Of a stretch of DNA of 7,927 nucleotides, positions 1 to 6,455 are shown piece by piece (the stretch's first letter is position 1; every line of letters begins with the position of its first letter). A model generated the notes under the pieces. It had not been told where the DNA came from and did not search any database. It saw nothing but the letters and a program-made list of their open reading frames with translations. The DNA is from Flavobacteriales bacterium. Lineage in GTDB: Bacteria; Bacteroidota; Bacteroidia; Flavobacteriales_D; Sanyastnellaceae. The stretch covers positions 1-7,927 of the forward strand of contig CANGVZ010000088.1 of assembly GCA_947457285.1 (NCBI GenBank), written 5' to 3'. The translations under genes were made by a program, and so were the position numbers.

Positions 1-1
1 T

Positions 2-283
2 CAAGGCATTCGACCCGCACCTGGCTATCCTGCATGTCCAGACCATTTGGAAAAAAAGACCATTTGGAATCTGCTAGAAGTAGAAAAAAATACAGGAATG
101 ACTTTGACTGAATCGCTTGCAATGAACCCAGCAGCAAGTGTAAGTGGTTATTATTTCGCACACCCTGAATCGAAATATTTTGGTTTGGGAAAAATAACTG
201 ATGAACAGGTTGCAGATTTTGCGAATAGAAAAGGAATTGATGTGACAGAAGCGCAGCGCTGGCTTGCGCCAAATATTTTATAA
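2..283 (+). CDS. metH: Cobalamin-dependent methionine synthase, C-terminal end (partial)
   Basis: This is the last 93 codons of methionine synthase, which transfers the methyl group of 5-methyltetrahydrofolate to homocysteine through methylcobalamin in the cytoplasm. Reading frame 2 is open from the left edge, so the gene begins outside the window. The visible part is the end of the activation domain, which binds S-adenosylmethionine for reductive reactivation of the cobalamin. The RxxxGYP signature is present at visible residues 4-10 (RPAPGYP) and continues as ACPDH. It is followed by the family blocks TIWNLLEVEKNTGM, LTESLAMNPAASVSGYYFAHP and the terminal VTEAQRWLAPN, which closely resemble the E. 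coli MetH C-terminus as I remember it. The protein ends soon after WLAPN, as usual for the family. A TTG at 47 is internal and not a start. metF follows after 8 bases, so the two are probably co-transcribed. Confidence 0.96.
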   Translation, partial: QGIRPAPGYPACPDHLEKKTIWNLLEVEKNTGMTLTESLAMNPAASVSGYYFAHPESKYFGLGKITDEQVADFANRKGIDVTEAQRWLAPNIL

Positions 284-291
284 GGAAAGAA

Positions 292-1245
292 ATGAAAGTA
301 ATTCAACACATACAAGAAGCAAAAAACACGCTTTTTAGCATTGAAATTTTGCCTCCATTAAAAGGCCAAAACATCAGCAGCATTTTCGAAACGATGGACA
401 AGCTGATGGAGTTTCAGCCTGCATTTGTAGACGTCACCTATCATCGAGAAGAATACGTTTTCCGCGATGCAGGTAATGGACTATTGGAAAAACATGTGGT
501 GAAAAAAAGACCTGGCACTGTTGGTATATGCGCCGCTGTTACCAATCGTTATCGAGTGGATACCGTTCCTCACATCATTTGTGGTGGATTCTCAAGACAA
601 GATACTGAAGATGCATTGATAGACCTCAACTTTGTTGGTATTGACAATGTGCTCGTGCTTCGTGGTGATCCCATCAAAAGTGAGGGTAGATTTAAACCGG
701 AAACCGAAGGACACGCCTACGCATCAGAATTGGTGGAGCAAGTAGTTCGCATGAATCAAGGACTTTATTTAGACCCCGATTTAAAGGATGTTCAGAGAAC
801 CAATTTTTGTATTGGGGTAGCTGGATACCCAGAAAAGCACTTTGAAGCCCCAAACCTAAATAGCGACCTAAAATACCTCAAGGCCAAAGTCGATGCGGGT
901 GCTGAGTACATTGTAACACAAATGTTTTACGACAACTCCAAGTTTTTCTCCTTTGTAGAAAAATGCAAGGCTATGGGAATTGATGTTCCAATCATTCCTG
1001 GACTTAAACCACTTTCTACCAAATCTCAATTGAGTATAATTCCACATCACTTTCATATAGATATGCCCGAAGAACTGGTGGATATGGTGGAAAAAGCCAA
1101 GTCTGACGCCGAGGTGAGAGAAATTGGAATCCAGTGGTGTATCCAACAATCAAAAGAGCTCAAAGCTGCTGGCGTGCCTGTGCTACATTATTACACAATG
1201 GGAAAGGCGAAGTCCACGGCAGAAATTGCAAAGGCGGTTTTTTAA
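292..1245 (+). CDS. metF: 5,10-methylenetetrahydrofolate reductase
   Basis: This 317-residue cytoplasmic flavoenzyme reduces 5,10-methylene-THF to 5-methyl-THF, the methyl donor for the MetH encoded just upstream. It has the expected TIM-barrel motifs in order: FSIEILPP near residues 15-22 with the probable catalytic Glu18 (E. coli FEFFPP), VDVTYH at 46-51, PHIICGGFSR at 103-112, the FAD/folate-binding LRGDP at 123-127 with Asp126, AGYPEKH at 177-183, KVDAGAEYIVTQMFYD at 199-214 with Gln210, and IIPGLKP at 234-240. It is slightly longer than the E. coli enzyme (296 residues). The ATG at 292 is supported by an AGGAAAG stretch about 3 bases upstream and by the 8-base spacing after metH. No convincing terminator follows. 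A weak GCGC-AACTA-GCGC hairpin starts at about 1260. Confidence 0.96.
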   Translation: MKVIQHIQEAKNTLFSIEILPPLKGQNISSIFETMDKLMEFQPAFVDVTYHREEYVFRDAGNGLLEKHVVKKRPGTVGICAAVTNRYRVDTVPHIICGGFSRQDTEDALIDLNFVGIDNVLVLRGDPIKSEGRFKPETEGHAYASELVEQVVRMNQGLYLDPDLKDVQRTNFCIGVAGYPEKHFEAPNLNSDLKYLKAKVDAGAEYIVTQMFYDNSKFFSFVEKCKAMGIDVPIIPGLKPLSTKSQLSIIPHHFHIDMPEELVDMVEKAKSDAEVREIGIQWCIQQSKELKAAGVPVLHYYTMGKAKSTAEIAKAVF

Positions 1246-1378
1246 ATAAAATCATGCACAGCGCAACTAGCGCCTTTCTGGAAACTTCTTCCGGGCTTTA
1301 TTGGAATGTTGGGAAGCCGTTGGAGGTGCTGGAGTTTTCTACTTATTTCCTAGAGACTCACGACTCCATCGTTCTGTA
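1246..1378. other. Gene-free stretch between metF and the rluF remnant
   Basis: I find no supportable gene here. On the minus strand it would hold the poorly conserved C-terminal tail of the decayed rluF-like gene, but no recognisable peptide is visible. It contains a short inverted repeat (GCGC, loop AACTA, GCGC, starting near 1260) without a proper T-tract, so I do not call it a terminator. Together with the pseudogene, the span without an intact gene runs from 1246 to 1837. Confidence 0.5.
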
Positions 1379-1790
1379 CCTATTCAGCTTTTCCATTTCC
1401 ACCTCATCCAATTAGCGCCATTAACCAGGAGAAATTCCCTTTAATTCGATGAGCATAATCGAAGCCATTTGAGTTTTGTTACAATGTATCACAAAAACTC
1501 TTACATTCTTCTAATCTGTCTATTTAAACCTTAAATGAAGGTAATTCGAAAGACCACTTGAGACTATTGCTTGACCTTACACTTCTTGGTTATTCGAACT
1601 AAAATAAGAAATTCTTAACTCTTTTTTTTCCACAAATCACTCAGTAATCGGCTTATCCACAATCACCACATATTCCTTTTCGTTAGAATTACCTGCGCGT
1701 AAAATCTTATTGATCAGATCACCATTGTTGGTTTAAAAAAAATGGCTATCTTCACGCAACCATTTATTCAAGCTATAATTACTAATCGTT
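1379..1790 (-). pseudogene. rluF: Decayed rluF-like 23S rRNA pseudouridine synthase remnant
   Basis: Reading the minus strand from high to low coordinates gives RluF-like peptides in the correct order but broken by stops and frame changes. They are LREDSHFF (about 1736-1759, the degraded catalytic GRLDxxxxGL region), TNNGDLINKILRAGN then EKEYVVIVDKPITE (1640-1732), FVEKK directly after a TGA (1622-1636), VVFRITFI (1534-1557), GLNRQIRRM (1504-1530), YIVTKLK (1468-1488), and after a one-base loss LIELKGISPG then WR then LDEVEMEKLNR (1379-1453). Functional RluF has GDLVNKILRAGN, EKEYLVTVDKPITEEF, FRITLVQGLNRQIRRM and RIMN...GEWRDL in this order. Stops interrupt the aligned segments at 1733, 1637, 1531, 1501, 1489, 1421 and 1412, and at least two frame changes are needed. 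The catalytic Asp motif and the whole N-terminal S4 half are missing. Similarity may extend weakly to about 1815. The ends are approximate. Family assignment is by eye from remembered sequences. Confidence 0.85.
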
Positions 1791-1793
1791 AAA

Positions 1794-1801
1794 TATTTTT
1801 G
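1794..1801 (+). promoter_or_regulatory. Candidate -7 promoter element for first NIDO gene
   Basis: TATTTTTG matches the Bacteroidota -7 consensus TAnnTTTG at every defined position and lies 36 bases before the ATG at 1838. No TTG is found at the usual spacing upstream, so the -33 half is missing or weak. The element sits in, or at the upstream edge of, decayed rluF sequence. Such motifs can occur by chance in AT-rich DNA. Confidence 0.35.
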
Positions 1802-1837
1802 CTATCCTTGTATGACTTAAACCAAATCAGTCAAACT

Positions 1838-3166
1838 ATGAAAAAAAGATTACTATTCACTTTGTTCGTAATTACAGTCATTAGTGCACGAACACAAGAT
1901 TGCGGCTGCCTCTTACCAATAGACAACACCTTTGAGGTCGTTCCGATGTCCTTAGGTATTGCTCCTGATTGGCGAAATGACGACGGAAGTTCGGAGGCGA
2001 TTCCGATACCTTTCACGTTTTCTCTGTTTGGTCAAGATTATGATACGCTTTTCATCAACAACAATGGAAATATCAGTTTTGACTATGGTTGGCCAACTTA
2101 CACAGCCTCAGGATTTCCATTTTTAGGCTCGCCTATGGTTGCCCCTTTTTGGGCGGATGTTGACACGCGTGGAGAAGGCAGTGGTCTCGTGTATTATAAA
2201 ATTCTCCCAAATGCACTGATCGTTCGTTATGATCATGTAGGCTATTTCAGCTATGAATTTGATAAGCTCAATGATTTTCAAGTCGTCATTTCCGATGGAA
2301 CCAGTGAACTAATTCCCAATGGCCATACCATCAGTTTTTGCTATGGCAACATGGATTGGACGACAGGCAACGCTTCCGATGGATTATTAGGGTTTGGAGG
2401 AACTCCAGCGAATGTTGGCGTGAACTATGGTAATGGCGCGCTTGCAATGCAGATTGGGCGTTTCAATCAACCTGGTAACAATTTCGATGGTGCCTACGGT
2501 GAATCAGATGGAATTGATTTTTTAGATAACTCAAGCATTTCCTTTTCTACTCTTTCTGCAGAGTATAATCAAGCTCCTATAAACGTTTCCAACCTTTGTG
2601 ACACTATCTTCGGTCAAGCTGGCGATACACTGGTTTTCTTCTTTTATGACGATAGCGGGCAAGAACTCGAATTTGACGTTCAAGATACCTCTGGCTACTT
2701 TAACCCGATCGATCCTGATAGCGCGGGGTTTGTCATCATCAATGATCTTATTGTACAGAAAATAAGAAGTGGTGATCGCGACATTACTGAATCTTCCTAT
2801 GCGTTGGTAATCGACCCATCTATTCCTGATGGGGTGTATTCGATTGTAATTACCACTTCTGACAACGATTCGCCGCCAATTACATCTACATTTAACTATA
2901 CCATTCAAATCGGAGAAATATCGGTAAACATAGATGAGCAAGAAAAACTAAACATCACTGCTTATATTAATGCGGGCGTGCTTCAATTCAAAGGATTAGA
3001 AGGTTTGGACGTTGAACAATTTACCCTTTATAATAGCTCAGGGCAAAACATCCTTCAAACCAACAATATCATCGGTGCATTTAACCTCAACGCTCTCCCA
3101 AGTGGAATTTATTTGTACACGATTAAAGCAAACGGACAATTAACAAGCGGTCGCGTCTTGAAATAA
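1838..3166 (+). CDS. Secreted NIDO-domain protein with T9SS type A sorting domain (copy 1)
   Basis: This is a 442-residue predicted extracellular or cell-surface protein of unknown specific function. Residues 1 to about 20 (MKKRLLFTLFVITVISARTQ) are a signal peptide, and the mature part starts near DCGC. Residues about 55-235 resemble a nidogen-like (NIDO) domain: IPFTFSLFG, the LFINNNGNISF block, MVAPFWADVDTR, LIVRYDHVGYF, DFQVVISDGT, HTISFCYG, and a GFGGTPANVGVNYGNG loop. Residues about 245-360 are beta-rich with an IPDGVYSIVITTSDND segment, reminiscent of Ig/cadherin-like folds. Residues about 365-442 are a T9SS type A C-terminal domain, with LQFKGLEGL, FTLYNSSGQNIL and a terminal PSGIYLYTIKANGQ...GRVLK. 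The protein should cross the inner membrane by Sec and the outer membrane by T9SS. The ATG at 1838 is preferred over a TTG at 1799 because it puts the Lys-rich signal peptide at the N-terminus. NIDO domains occur in adhesive extracellular proteins, so an adhesion or matrix role is only an inference. Confidence 0.9.
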   Translation: MKKRLLFTLFVITVISARTQDCGCLLPIDNTFEVVPMSLGIAPDWRNDDGSSEAIPIPFTFSLFGQDYDTLFINNNGNISFDYGWPTYTASGFPFLGSPMVAPFWADVDTRGEGSGLVYYKILPNALIVRYDHVGYFSYEFDKLNDFQVVISDGTSELIPNGHTISFCYGNMDWTTGNASDGLLGFGGTPANVGVNYGNGALAMQIGRFNQPGNNFDGAYGESDGIDFLDNSSISFSTLSAEYNQAPINVSNLCDTIFGQAGDTLVFFFYDDSGQELEFDVQDTSGYFNPIDPDSAGFVIINDLIVQKIRSGDRDITESSYALVIDPSIPDGVYSIVITTSDNDSPPITSTFNYTIQIGEISVNIDEQEKLNITAYINAGVLQFKGLEGLDVEQFTLYNSSGQNILQTNNIIGAFNLNALPSGIYLYTIKANGQLTSGRVLK

Positions 3167-3259
3167 CTGCACAGTAAACGTACATAGGTAAATGGCCTAA
3201 TAGAAAGGTGTGGATTATCAACTTAATAGAGATGTGTAAAAAAGTCACTAAAATTTTGG

Positions 3260-3281
3260 GGTTAATGCAACCTTTTTTTTT
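3260..3281 (+). terminator. Weak candidate terminator after copy 1
   Basis: A 4-bp stem (GGTT, loop AATGC, AACC) is followed directly by nine T residues. The position, about 95 bases after the first NIDO gene and before the promoter of the second, fits a terminator. The stem is short, and chance is a real possibility. Confidence 0.3.
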
Positions 3282-3293
3282 GCTGCTAAAACA

Positions 3294-3323
3294 TTGAAGA
3301 TTAGATTTTTTTATCTAAAATTG
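3294..3323 (+). promoter_or_regulatory. Candidate Bacteroidota promoter for second NIDO gene
   Basis: A TTG at 3294-3296 is followed by exactly 19 bases and then TAAAATTG at 3316-3323. This matches the Bacteroidota primary sigma consensus TTG-N19-TAnnTTTG with one mismatch in the -7 element. It ends 35 bases before the ATG at 3359. A perfect inverted repeat, TTAGAT-TTTTTT-ATCTAA (3301-3318), lies between the two elements and overlaps the start of the -7 box, so it could be a repressor site. Both calls are by eye. Confidence 0.45.
3301..3318. repeat. Perfect inverted repeat inside candidate promoter
   Basis: Two 6-bp arms, TTAGAT and ATCTAA, are separated by six T residues. The repeat lies between the candidate -33 and -7 elements of the second NIDO gene. 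It may be an operator or a minor hairpin. No matching copy is seen upstream of the first paralog. Confidence 0.5.
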
Positions 3324-3358
3324 ACTCCGTAAACCATAATCAAACAAAACCAACTCAT

Positions 3359-4657
3359 ATGAAGAGAATTTTACTTTCAATGTTATCTCTGATTGCGATT
3401 TCACAGGCAGACGCTCAAGATTGCAGCTGCATGATTCCTCTGGATGATACATTTAGTGTTGTCCCCATGTCCAGCGGCACCGCGCCGGATTATCGCAATG
3501 ACGATGGCTTTTCAGCAGAAATTAGCTTGCCTTTCACCTTTAATCTTTTTGGTGAAAATCACAATGCAATTTTCATCAACAACAATGGAAACTTGAGTTT
3601 TGGAAATGGTTATTCTACATTCAGTGCTTCTGGATTTCCAATTGATAACTTCCCAATGGTGAGTGCTTACTGGGCTGATGTGGACACTCGCAATTTGGAA
3701 AGTGGTCTCGTTTATTACAAGATCACCAACAACGCATTGATTGTTCGATATAACGAAGTAGGCTATTTCCCTACCGCGGCAGATCAAGTGAACGATTTCC
3801 AAATTATTATTTCTGACGGAACAAGTGAGTTGATTGGAAGTGGCCACACCATTAGTTTTTGCTACGGTGATATGCAGTGGTCAACTGGCACCGCAGCCAC
3901 AGTCGGAGTGAATGCTGGTAATGGAAACGTCGCAATGCAAATCGGAAGATTCAATGAAGCTTCTACAATCTACGACGGTCCATATAATAATCCCGATGAT
4001 GTAAACTTCCTGGATAATTCAAATATAACCTTCTCGACAAACTCTGCTACAGAAAACCAAGCTCCTGTGAACGTTTCGAATCTCTGCGACACGATTTTCG
4101 GAAATGCGGGAGATACATTGTTGTTCTTTTTCTTCGACGCAATTGACCAAGACATTGAGTTTGACGTTGGAGATAGCACAGGATATTTCAATCCAATGGA
4201 TAGCACTGAAGCTGGCTTCGTGATCATTGATGGTTTCATCGCCCAAAATACTAGAACCAACGGTGATCGTGAAAATGGAGATCTTTCCTATGCTCTTCAA
4301 ATCGATCCAAACACTCCTGATGGAACGTATACATTTGTGGTAAGTGCGACCGATAATGGTATTCCAGCACTCACCTCTTCATATGTTTATACCGTTCAAA
4401 TTGGAGAAGCAATTTTGAATATTCAAGAAAAAGAAAAATTGAATGTTACAGCCTTCATTAATGGCGGTATCCTTCAATTCAAAGGTTTAGAAGGATTGAA
4501 TATAGAGCAGTTCACTCTTTATAATAGCAATGGTCAAAATATTCTTCAAACCAATCGCTTGATTGGTGGTGTGAATATGGAAATGATGCCAAACGGTGTT
4601 TATCTCTACACCATTCGCGCTAATGGTCAATTGATCAGCGGCAGAATAATTCGCTAA
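3359..4657 (+). CDS. Secreted NIDO-domain protein with T9SS type A sorting domain (copy 2)
   Basis: This 432-residue paralog of the gene just upstream has the same architecture. It has a signal peptide (residues 1-20, MKRILLSMLSLIAISQADAQ, probably cut after AQ), a NIDO-like domain (about 55-225: LPFTFNLFG, IFINNNGNLSF, MVSAYWADVDTR, LIVRYNEVGYF, DFQIIISDGT, HTISFCYG), a beta-rich middle (about 235-350) and a T9SS type A sorting domain (about 355-432, ending YLYTIRANGQ...GRIIR). The two proteins align without gaps to Trp174. There copy 2 has only TAAT at 178-181 where copy 1 has 15 residues including the Gly-rich GFGGTPA, a net loss of 11 in frame. A one-residue insertion occurs later, near residue 300. 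The four Cys positions (22, 24, 168, 243) match copy 1. It has its own candidate promoter and ends at a strong terminator. Export by Sec plus T9SS is well supported; the molecular role is unknown. Confidence 0.9.
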   Translation: MKRILLSMLSLIAISQADAQDCSCMIPLDDTFSVVPMSSGTAPDYRNDDGFSAEISLPFTFNLFGENHNAIFINNNGNLSFGNGYSTFSASGFPIDNFPMVSAYWADVDTRNLESGLVYYKITNNALIVRYNEVGYFPTAADQVNDFQIIISDGTSELIGSGHTISFCYGDMQWSTGTAATVGVNAGNGNVAMQIGRFNEASTIYDGPYNNPDDVNFLDNSNITFSTNSATENQAPVNVSNLCDTIFGNAGDTLLFFFFDAIDQDIEFDVGDSTGYFNPMDSTEAGFVIIDGFIAQNTRTNGDRENGDLSYALQIDPNTPDGTYTFVVSATDNGIPALTSSYVYTVQIGEAILNIQEKEKLNVTAFINGGILQFKGLEGLNIEQFTLYNSNGQNILQTNRLIGGVNMEMMPNGVYLYTIRANGQLISGRIIR

Positions 4658-4676
4658 GAAAATATTTGATGTAATA

Positions 4677-4707
4677 AAAAAAGTCCCGAAAATTTCGGGA
4701 CTTTTTT
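4677..4707. terminator. Strong bidirectional rho-independent terminator
   Basis: A GC-containing stem, GTCCCGAAA and TTTCGGGAC around a single central A (in practice a small loop), is flanked by six A on the left and six T on the right. It therefore works as a hairpin plus U-tract in both directions. It lies 19 bases after the stop of the second NIDO gene and 58 bases past the stop of the convergent aldehyde dehydrogenase, so it probably serves both. Confidence 0.93.
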
Positions 4708-4765
4708 ATTTCAATTCAATATGCCTCATCGGTAGCGTCCACCTGGTTAATGATCGTTGAGTTCA

Positions 4766-6292
4766 TCAGAAGAAACCGAGTTTATTCTTGTTGTATGAAA
4801 TCAACATGTTTTTTGTTTGGCGGTAATGAGAAAGCATCATCTTGTGAGTCTCTCTTCCCAAGCCTGACTTTTTGTAACCTCCGAACGGCGCATGTGCTGG
4901 ATATGCATGATAACAGTTTACCCAAACGCGACCCGCCTGAATAGCGCGAGGCACTTGATACATTTCATGTGTGTCACGAGTCCATACACCAGCGCCCAAT
5001 CCGTAGAGCGTGTCGTTGGCGATTGCAATGGCTTCTTCTACTGTTTTGAAAGTAGTTACAGATGTCACTGGTCCAAAAATTTCTTCTTGGAAAATTCGCA
5101 TCTTATTGTTACCTCTAAAAATGGTAGGCTCGATGTAATATCCATTTTCAAGACCGCTATTCATCTTATGCGCGTTACCACCGCAAAGTAATTCTGCTCC
5201 TTCTTCTTTACCAATCTCAATGTAGGACATGATTTTTTCGTACTGATCATTGGAAGCTTGTGCCCCCATCATCGTAGATCCATCCAAAGGATTTCCCATC
5301 TTGATTGCGCGCGTGCGTTCAATTACGCGTTGCATGAATTTCTCATAGATACTTTCCTGAACAAGAATGCGGCTTGGACAAGTACACACCTCGCCTTGAT
5401 TCAGAGCAAACATTACAGCTCCTTCCACTGCTTTATCAAAAAACTCATCGTCTTTTGCTGCCACAGATTCGAAGAAAATATTTGGTGACTTTCCACCCAA
5501 TTCCATCGTAACCGGAATAAGGTTTTCAGAAGCATACTGCATGATCAGACGTCCTGTTGTTGTTTCACCGGTGAATGCAACTTTTGCCACACGAGTTGAA
5601 GTTGCAAGAGGTTTACCAGCTTCCACACCGAAGCCCGATACCACATTCACAACGCCTGCGGGGATCACATCTTTAATGAGTTCCATCAAACACATGATGG
5701 ATGTTGGTGTTTGTTCTGCTGGTTTCACAACCACTGTGCAACCCGCCGCCAATGCTGGAGCAATTTTCCAAGTTGCCATCAACAATGGAAAATTCCATGG
5801 AATGATTTGCCCCACTACTCCAAGAGGCTCATGGATATTCATACTCACTGTGGTTTCATCCAATTCCGATACATATCCTTCATCGGCGCGAATGACGCCA
5901 GCGAAATATCTGAAGTGGTCGATGCACAATGGAATATCTGCTGCGCGTGTTTCGCGAATTGCTTTACCATTATCAATAGTCTCCACTGTAGCCAAATACT
6001 CAAGATTATCCTCCATAATTTGAGCAATCTTGAGGAGAATATTGGAGCGCTCAGTGACTGATGTTTTGCTCCAGGTTTTGAAAGCCTCATGCGCGGCATC
6101 TAGAGCGATTTCAATGTCTTCTTTATTTCCTCTAGCGGCCAAAGTGAATGGTTCGCCCGTTACTGGTGAAATATTTTCGAAGTAATCTCCACTTGAAGGA
6201 GCAATCCAACGGCCTCCAATAAAGTGCTCGTACTTCTCTTTAAACTGTACTGATTTTCCTACAAAAGGAAAAGATGCTGTTTGTGTTTCCAT
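4766..6292 (-). CDS. NAD-dependent aldehyde dehydrogenase, AldB/ExaC/AcoD type
   Basis: This 508-residue cytoplasmic enzyme of the ALDH superfamily oxidises an aldehyde to the carboxylate. The closest families by eye are AldB/ExaC/AcoD (about 506 residues), which act on acetaldehyde and other short aldehydes. All catalytic parts are present: the oxyanion-hole Asn167 in IPWNFP, Lys190 and Glu193 in VVVKPAEQTP (a Glu at the NAD-preferring position), the general base Glu264 in VTMELGGKSPN, the nucleophile Cys303 in NQGEVCTCPSR, and EEIFGP at 403-408. The NQGEVCTCPSR form and the GRVWVNCYHAYPAHAPFGGYKKSG block are typical of this subgroup. The ATG at 6292 gives the normal family length; no clear Shine-Dalgarno is seen. 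It is divergent from an AraC-type regulator across a 163-base gap holding a 16-bp palindrome, so it is probably that regulator's target. The substrate cannot be fixed from sequence. Confidence 0.95.
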   Translation of the reverse strand: METQTASFPFVGKSVQFKEKYEHFIGGRWIAPSSGDYFENISPVTGEPFTLAARGNKEDIEIALDAAHEAFKTWSKTSVTERSNILLKIAQIMEDNLEYLATVETIDNGKAIRETRAADIPLCIDHFRYFAGVIRADEGYVSELDETTVSMNIHEPLGVVGQIIPWNFPLLMATWKIAPALAAGCTVVVKPAEQTPTSIMCLMELIKDVIPAGVVNVVSGFGVEAGKPLATSTRVAKVAFTGETTTGRLIMQYASENLIPVTMELGGKSPNIFFESVAAKDDEFFDKAVEGAVMFALNQGEVCTCPSRILVQESIYEKFMQRVIERTRAIKMGNPLDGSTMMGAQASNDQYEKIMSYIEIGKEEGAELLCGGNAHKMNSGLENGYYIEPTIFRGNNKMRIFQEEIFGPVTSVTTFKTVEEAIAIANDTLYGLGAGVWTRDTHEMYQVPRAIQAGRVWVNCYHAYPAHAPFGGYKKSGLGRETHKMMLSHYRQTKNMLISYNKNKLGFF

Positions 6293-6381
6293 TATTTCTG
6301 TGATTTGGTTTATGCGAATCTGACATATTCACTCCCATTCACTCAGCATTTTTTTCCAGTCGAATAGCACAATCTTCCAAA

Positions 6382-6397
6382 ACTGACAATTGTCAGT
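6382..6397. promoter_or_regulatory. Perfect 16-bp palindrome, candidate shared operator
   Basis: ACTGACAATTGTCAGT is identical to its own reverse complement. It lies in the divergent region, 84 bases from the aldehyde dehydrogenase start and 58 bases from the AraC-family start. A -7-like TATCTTCG (6418-6425, one mismatch to TAnnTTTG) sits between it and the regulator, but without a TTG at normal spacing. An operator role is inferred from symmetry and position. Confidence 0.55.
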
Positions 6398-6455
6398 CTT
6401 TAGCTAATGTAATTTAATATCTTCGCTTATACCAAACCAAATCACTCCCACTCAG

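Noticed and set aside
1259..1275. Possible terminator after metF (GCGC-AACTA-GCGC)
   Set aside because: The stem is only four base pairs with no continuous T-tract.
1134..1415. Open frame of 93 codons overlapping the end of metF
   Set aside because: It overlaps metF in another frame, shows no family features, and the later part is the antisense of the rluF remnant.
1799..1837. Upstream TTG start extending the first NIDO protein by 13 residues
   Set aside because: The extension puts uncharged and polar residues ahead of a clean MKKRLLF signal peptide, and the TTG overlaps the candidate -7 element.
2531..2941. Minus-strand open frame of 136 codons within the first NIDO gene
   Set aside because: It is antisense to a well-supported gene, and its Arg/Ile/Val-rich translation has no recognisable domain.
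5541..6061. Plus-strand open frames of 116 to 160 codons inside the aldehyde dehydrogenase
   Set aside because: They are antisense to a gene with a complete set of catalytic motifs and have Cys/His/Ser-rich composition typical of shadow frames.
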